Assembly: GCA_963776675.1 (NCBI GenBank)
Contig: CAVZNR010000065.1
Span: 103,983 to 167,982, forward strand
DNA from: Hyphomicrobium_A sp963776675
Lineage (GTDB): Bacteria > Pseudomonadota > Alphaproteobacteria > Rhizobiales > Hyphomicrobiaceae
Length of the DNA: 64,000 nucleotides
Reading direction: 5' to 3'
Positions 61,188-64,000 of the stretch are shown here, in pieces (the stretch's first letter is position 1; each line of letters opens with the position of its first letter). The notes under the pieces are model-generated. The model saw only the letters and a list, made by a program, of their open reading frames with translations, ran no database searches and had not been told where the DNA came from. A program made the position numbers and the translations under genes.

Positions 61188-64000
61188 TCAGTTCTTGTTG
61201 CTCTTCAGTTTGTTGATGAGCTTGTTGATGTCCACCTTCTTGCAGTTCGGCGGTTTGCCGACGTAGCCTTTGGGACACGGCACCGGCCGTTTGCGACAGT
61301 TGGGCGGCTTGCCGACGAATCCCTTCGGGCACGTCTTCGGCACGAACTTTTTGCAGTTGGGCGGCGAGCCGACGTATCCCTTCGGGCACTTCACCGGCAG
61401 CTTGCTGCAGTGGGGCGGCTTGCCGACGTAGCCCTGGGGGCAGTGCTTCGGCAGCTTGTGGCAGTGCGGTGGCTTGCCGACGTAGCCATCGGGGCAGCTC
61501 GTCGGAATCTTCCGACAGTTTGGTGGCTTGCCGACGTATCCCTTCGGACAATCCTTCGGCGGCTCCTTCCTGCAGTTGGGCGGTGTGCCGACGTAGCCCT
61601 TGGGGCAATCCTCGGGCAGCTTGCGGCAATGGGGCGGCTCGCCCACGTAGCCCTTGGGGCACGCATCCGGCACCTTGCGGCACTTCGGCCATTTGCCCGT
61701 ATAGCCACGTCCGCATTTGCAGAACGGCAGCTTGCCGATCGCGGGCGCCGGGCAGTCGAGCACCGGAGGCGTCGTCGTCGTGTCTTCTTTTGCGCACCAG
61801 ACGGTCTGCCTGCCATCGCGGCGCGGGCCGACCTTGTAGCCCTTGCGGATGTAGGCCTGTCTCTGATCGGCGTCGATCTCGAGCCAACCCTTCCAGCAGC
61901 GCAAATCAGAGTCCGTCGGCGGGAGTGTCGGCTCTTCCGGCTCGGGCTCGGGCTCAGGCTCGATCTCGCCGCGCTTGCAGCGCTCGCCGTCCCAGCCCGT
62001 GCCATGCGGGCAGCACTTGCCGGGGATCGGAGTCTTGGTCCAGCCCTGCGGACACTTTTGCTCGGGCTCGTCGGGCGGCTTCGGCGGATTCGTGGCGCCA
62101 ACGGCGGCTCTTCGCCGCCGCCCATCGCGGGTGAGACGCACACGAACGTGCCGTCGGGCAGGACCACGGTCTGGAACGTCGCCGACGCGGTGTCGAAGTC
62201 GTCGCCATTGAAGATGTTCAACAGCGAGCCGGGCGGCGCCTTGATGATCTGCGCGTTGTTGTTGACCGTGCACGGTATGCCGGGGCCCACCGGCACCTTG
62301 ACCGTCATGGGGATCTCGACGCTGGCGCCCGCGGCCAGGTTGGGGTTGGGGCTCGAGCACGCGTAGACGTTGGGGAGCACGCCGCCGCAGTTCCAGCCCG
62401 CGGGCGGCGTGAAGTCGATCGTCGATCCGGCGGGCGTGCCGAACGGCAAGGCGTCGAGGACCTGCAGCTCGCTGTTGTAGGCCTTGGCGCCGTTGGTGAT
62501 CTTGAGCGTGAACTTGCACGCCCAGTTGCCGCCGGAGACGGGGCACTTGTCGGCCGGTCCGGTCTTCTCCAGCTTGAGGTTGTTCAACACGGGCAGGATG
62601 GGACACAGCGCCGGCAGGAAGGCGGTCGCGTCCGCCTCGTCGTCCGTCGCGTCGGTGTTTTGCGGCGTGCCGCCGACGGCCTCGAGGATCTTGGCCGTGT
62701 TGGTCGCCTTGCAGCCCAGACCGGCGGCGAGCGGCTTCGGCACCGTTACGAACGCGCCGAGCGCGACGCCGTTGCCCGGATTGAGGGCGATCGGTGCGTG
62801 CTCGCAGGTATAGGCGGGGGCGGCACCGCCGCAGTTCCAGACGGCGAGCGGCGAGAATGTCGCCGTCGTGCCGGCCGGGATCTGCTCGTCGACCTTGATG
62901 GAGCCGTTGTAGACGCCGGGGCCGGTGTTGGTCACGGTGACGAAGTAACGGCACAGGTAGTTGGCGCCCGCGTCCTGGCATACCGGCAGCCACGGGAACT
63001 TCTCGATCTTGAGATTGGTCTGGTTGCCGGCGGCGGGCGGACAGGCGGCGCCCGGCACGAGCGCGTTGGCCCAATCCGCATCGTCGCTGGGATCGGCGTC
63101 GCCGATGCCGAGCGGCCAGACGAGGCCCGCGGTATTGCCCAGATGGCAGGCGGGGAAGGCTGCAGGCAGATCGACGTTGACGAAAAGGTCGATGCTGTCG
63201 CCGGGCCAGAGAACGGCGGGACCATAAGTGCATTGATGCTCGGTGGGCGAGATGGCGAGACACAGCCACGGCGGCTGCGGCGCGAACGTCATCACCGCGC
63301 CCGCCGGCGCTGCGGGGAGCTTGTCGTTGACCACCACCGGGCCGACGTACAGGTCGGGGCCGGTGTTGGTCACGCGCACGACGTAGTCGCACAGGAAGCC
63401 GAGACCGCCGGCGAGGCAGGTGCCGGGAACCGCCGCCTTGTCGAGGCGCAGATTGAAGTCGTAGGGCGGCTCGCCGATCGGCGGATAGTCGTCGGGCACC
63501 TCCGGAAGCGGAACGTCGCTGCCGTAATCGGCTTGCGTGGCGCACGGCTGCCAGATCTCGACGTCGCCGACCTGGCCCGATTCGCGCGCGCTTTCGGACG
63601 TGCCGCCGTAGTCGACGAAGTACGACTGTAGCGGCGGCTCGTTGTCGGGACGGACGAGCGAGCGGTCGTTGCCTTGCAGCCCGTGAACGACGGTGCGCCC
63701 GCCGGGGACGAGCTCCGCCTTGAAGTCGGGGTTGTTGCGCAGGTTGTCGCCCGTCGACCAGATCATCTGGTTGCAGGCGCCGTTGTGAACCTTGCCGGTC
63801 TCGTCAAAGCCGTATCCGAGCGCGATGCCGCCCGAGGTGTTGCGATAGTCGGGCGGAAAGCCGATGGCGTAGGCGTCGGGGATCGGGACCCAGATGCCTG
63901 GCGTCTCCGGATCGTCGGGCAGCTCGCGCCTATAGCGGAACACCACCGATTTCTTGGGCTCGGTGAAGTTGAAATAGTCCCAGTCGCCGCGGATGCCGCC
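61188..64000 (-). pseudogene. Surface protein with DUF11 and cysteine-rich repeats; frameshifted, partial
   Basis: The gene runs in from beyond the window end on the minus strand. From 64000 down to about 62105 it encodes GIRGDWDYFNFTEPKKS and onward, with three DUF11-like domains of about 120 residues, each with VTNTGP-type strands. Around 62105 one base is missing; the next frame continues with PPKPPDEPEQKCPQGWTKTP, an acidic EPEPEPEPEE stretch and nine repeats of about 18 residues (CPKGYVGKPPNCRK type), ending in a Lys/Asn-rich tail at 61188. It is probably an exported adhesin or envelope protein. The start and signal peptide are outside. Confidence 0.65.
61206..61740 (-). repeat. Nine tandem cysteine-rich repeats (about 54-57 bp each)
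   Basis: The DNA encodes nine units, mostly CPxGYVGxPPxCxK plus a variable four- to five-residue linker. The first is divergent (CKCGRGYTGKWPKCRK). Each unit has two cysteines, so disulfide-stabilised beads are likely outside the cell. Confidence 0.85.

Noticed and set aside
61206..61740. CRISPR array
   Set aside because: The regular 54-57 bp period is protein-coding (cysteine-rich repeats); repeats and linkers vary together and there are no unique spacers or cas genes.

Overview
The window is high-GC chromosomal DNA of an alphaproteobacterium, most likely a member of Hyphomicrobiales (rhizobial/Hyphomicrobium-like). The clues are the small rhizobial-type proteins around cspA and rpsU (DUF1488 and others), the yggT-DUF167-folD order, a GcrA-type C-terminal domain, a bactofilin and DUF11 surface proteins. 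No species can be named from sequence alone.

Layout. 1-4.4 kb: the tail of an MBL-fold hydrolase, a ribosomal protein S21 gene that seems to start at CTG, small stress-type hypotheticals, an isolated lpxD and cspA. 4.7-7.4 kb: an RhlE-type RNA helicase, a membrane fatty acid desaturase and a small membrane protein. 7.5-25.4 kb: the core of the window, otsA followed by a tightly coupled operon glgE, treS-mak fusion, glgB, glgX, treZ, malQ, treY. Together these interconvert trehalose, maltose, maltose-1-phosphate and branched alpha-glucan; no glgA, glgC, glgP or otsB is present. 25.4-28.8 kb: tRNA-Ala(CGC), yggT, a DUF167 gene, folD and a ComM/YifB-type ATPase. 29.4-34.4 kb: a signalling module, with PP2C phosphatase and two FHA proteins on one strand and a membrane Ser/Thr kinase with a seven-repeat WD40 domain on the other, separated by two perfect inverted repeats. 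34.5-38.6 kb: cyanide-insensitive-type cytochrome bd oxidase (cydA, cydB) and a membrane protein with a degenerate nuclease domain.

38.9-64 kb is accessory in character. It holds a DegP-like protease, a lyase-like membrane protein, many exported proteins of unknown role, an IS1182-family insertion sequence, a repeated ~230-bp block carrying REP-like hairpins, a GAF/PAS histidine kinase, a GcrA-like small protein, an acyltransferase-SGNH protein, a bactofilin, a membrane protein joining two alpha/beta-hydrolase domains, and a large surface protein with DUF11 domains and nine cysteine-rich repeats that runs off the window end. Five genes in 41-62.2 kb are broken by single-base frameshifts (a sixth lies near 1.67 kb), whereas the trehalose/glucan operon is intact. 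That is either genuine decay in this region or indel error in the assembly.
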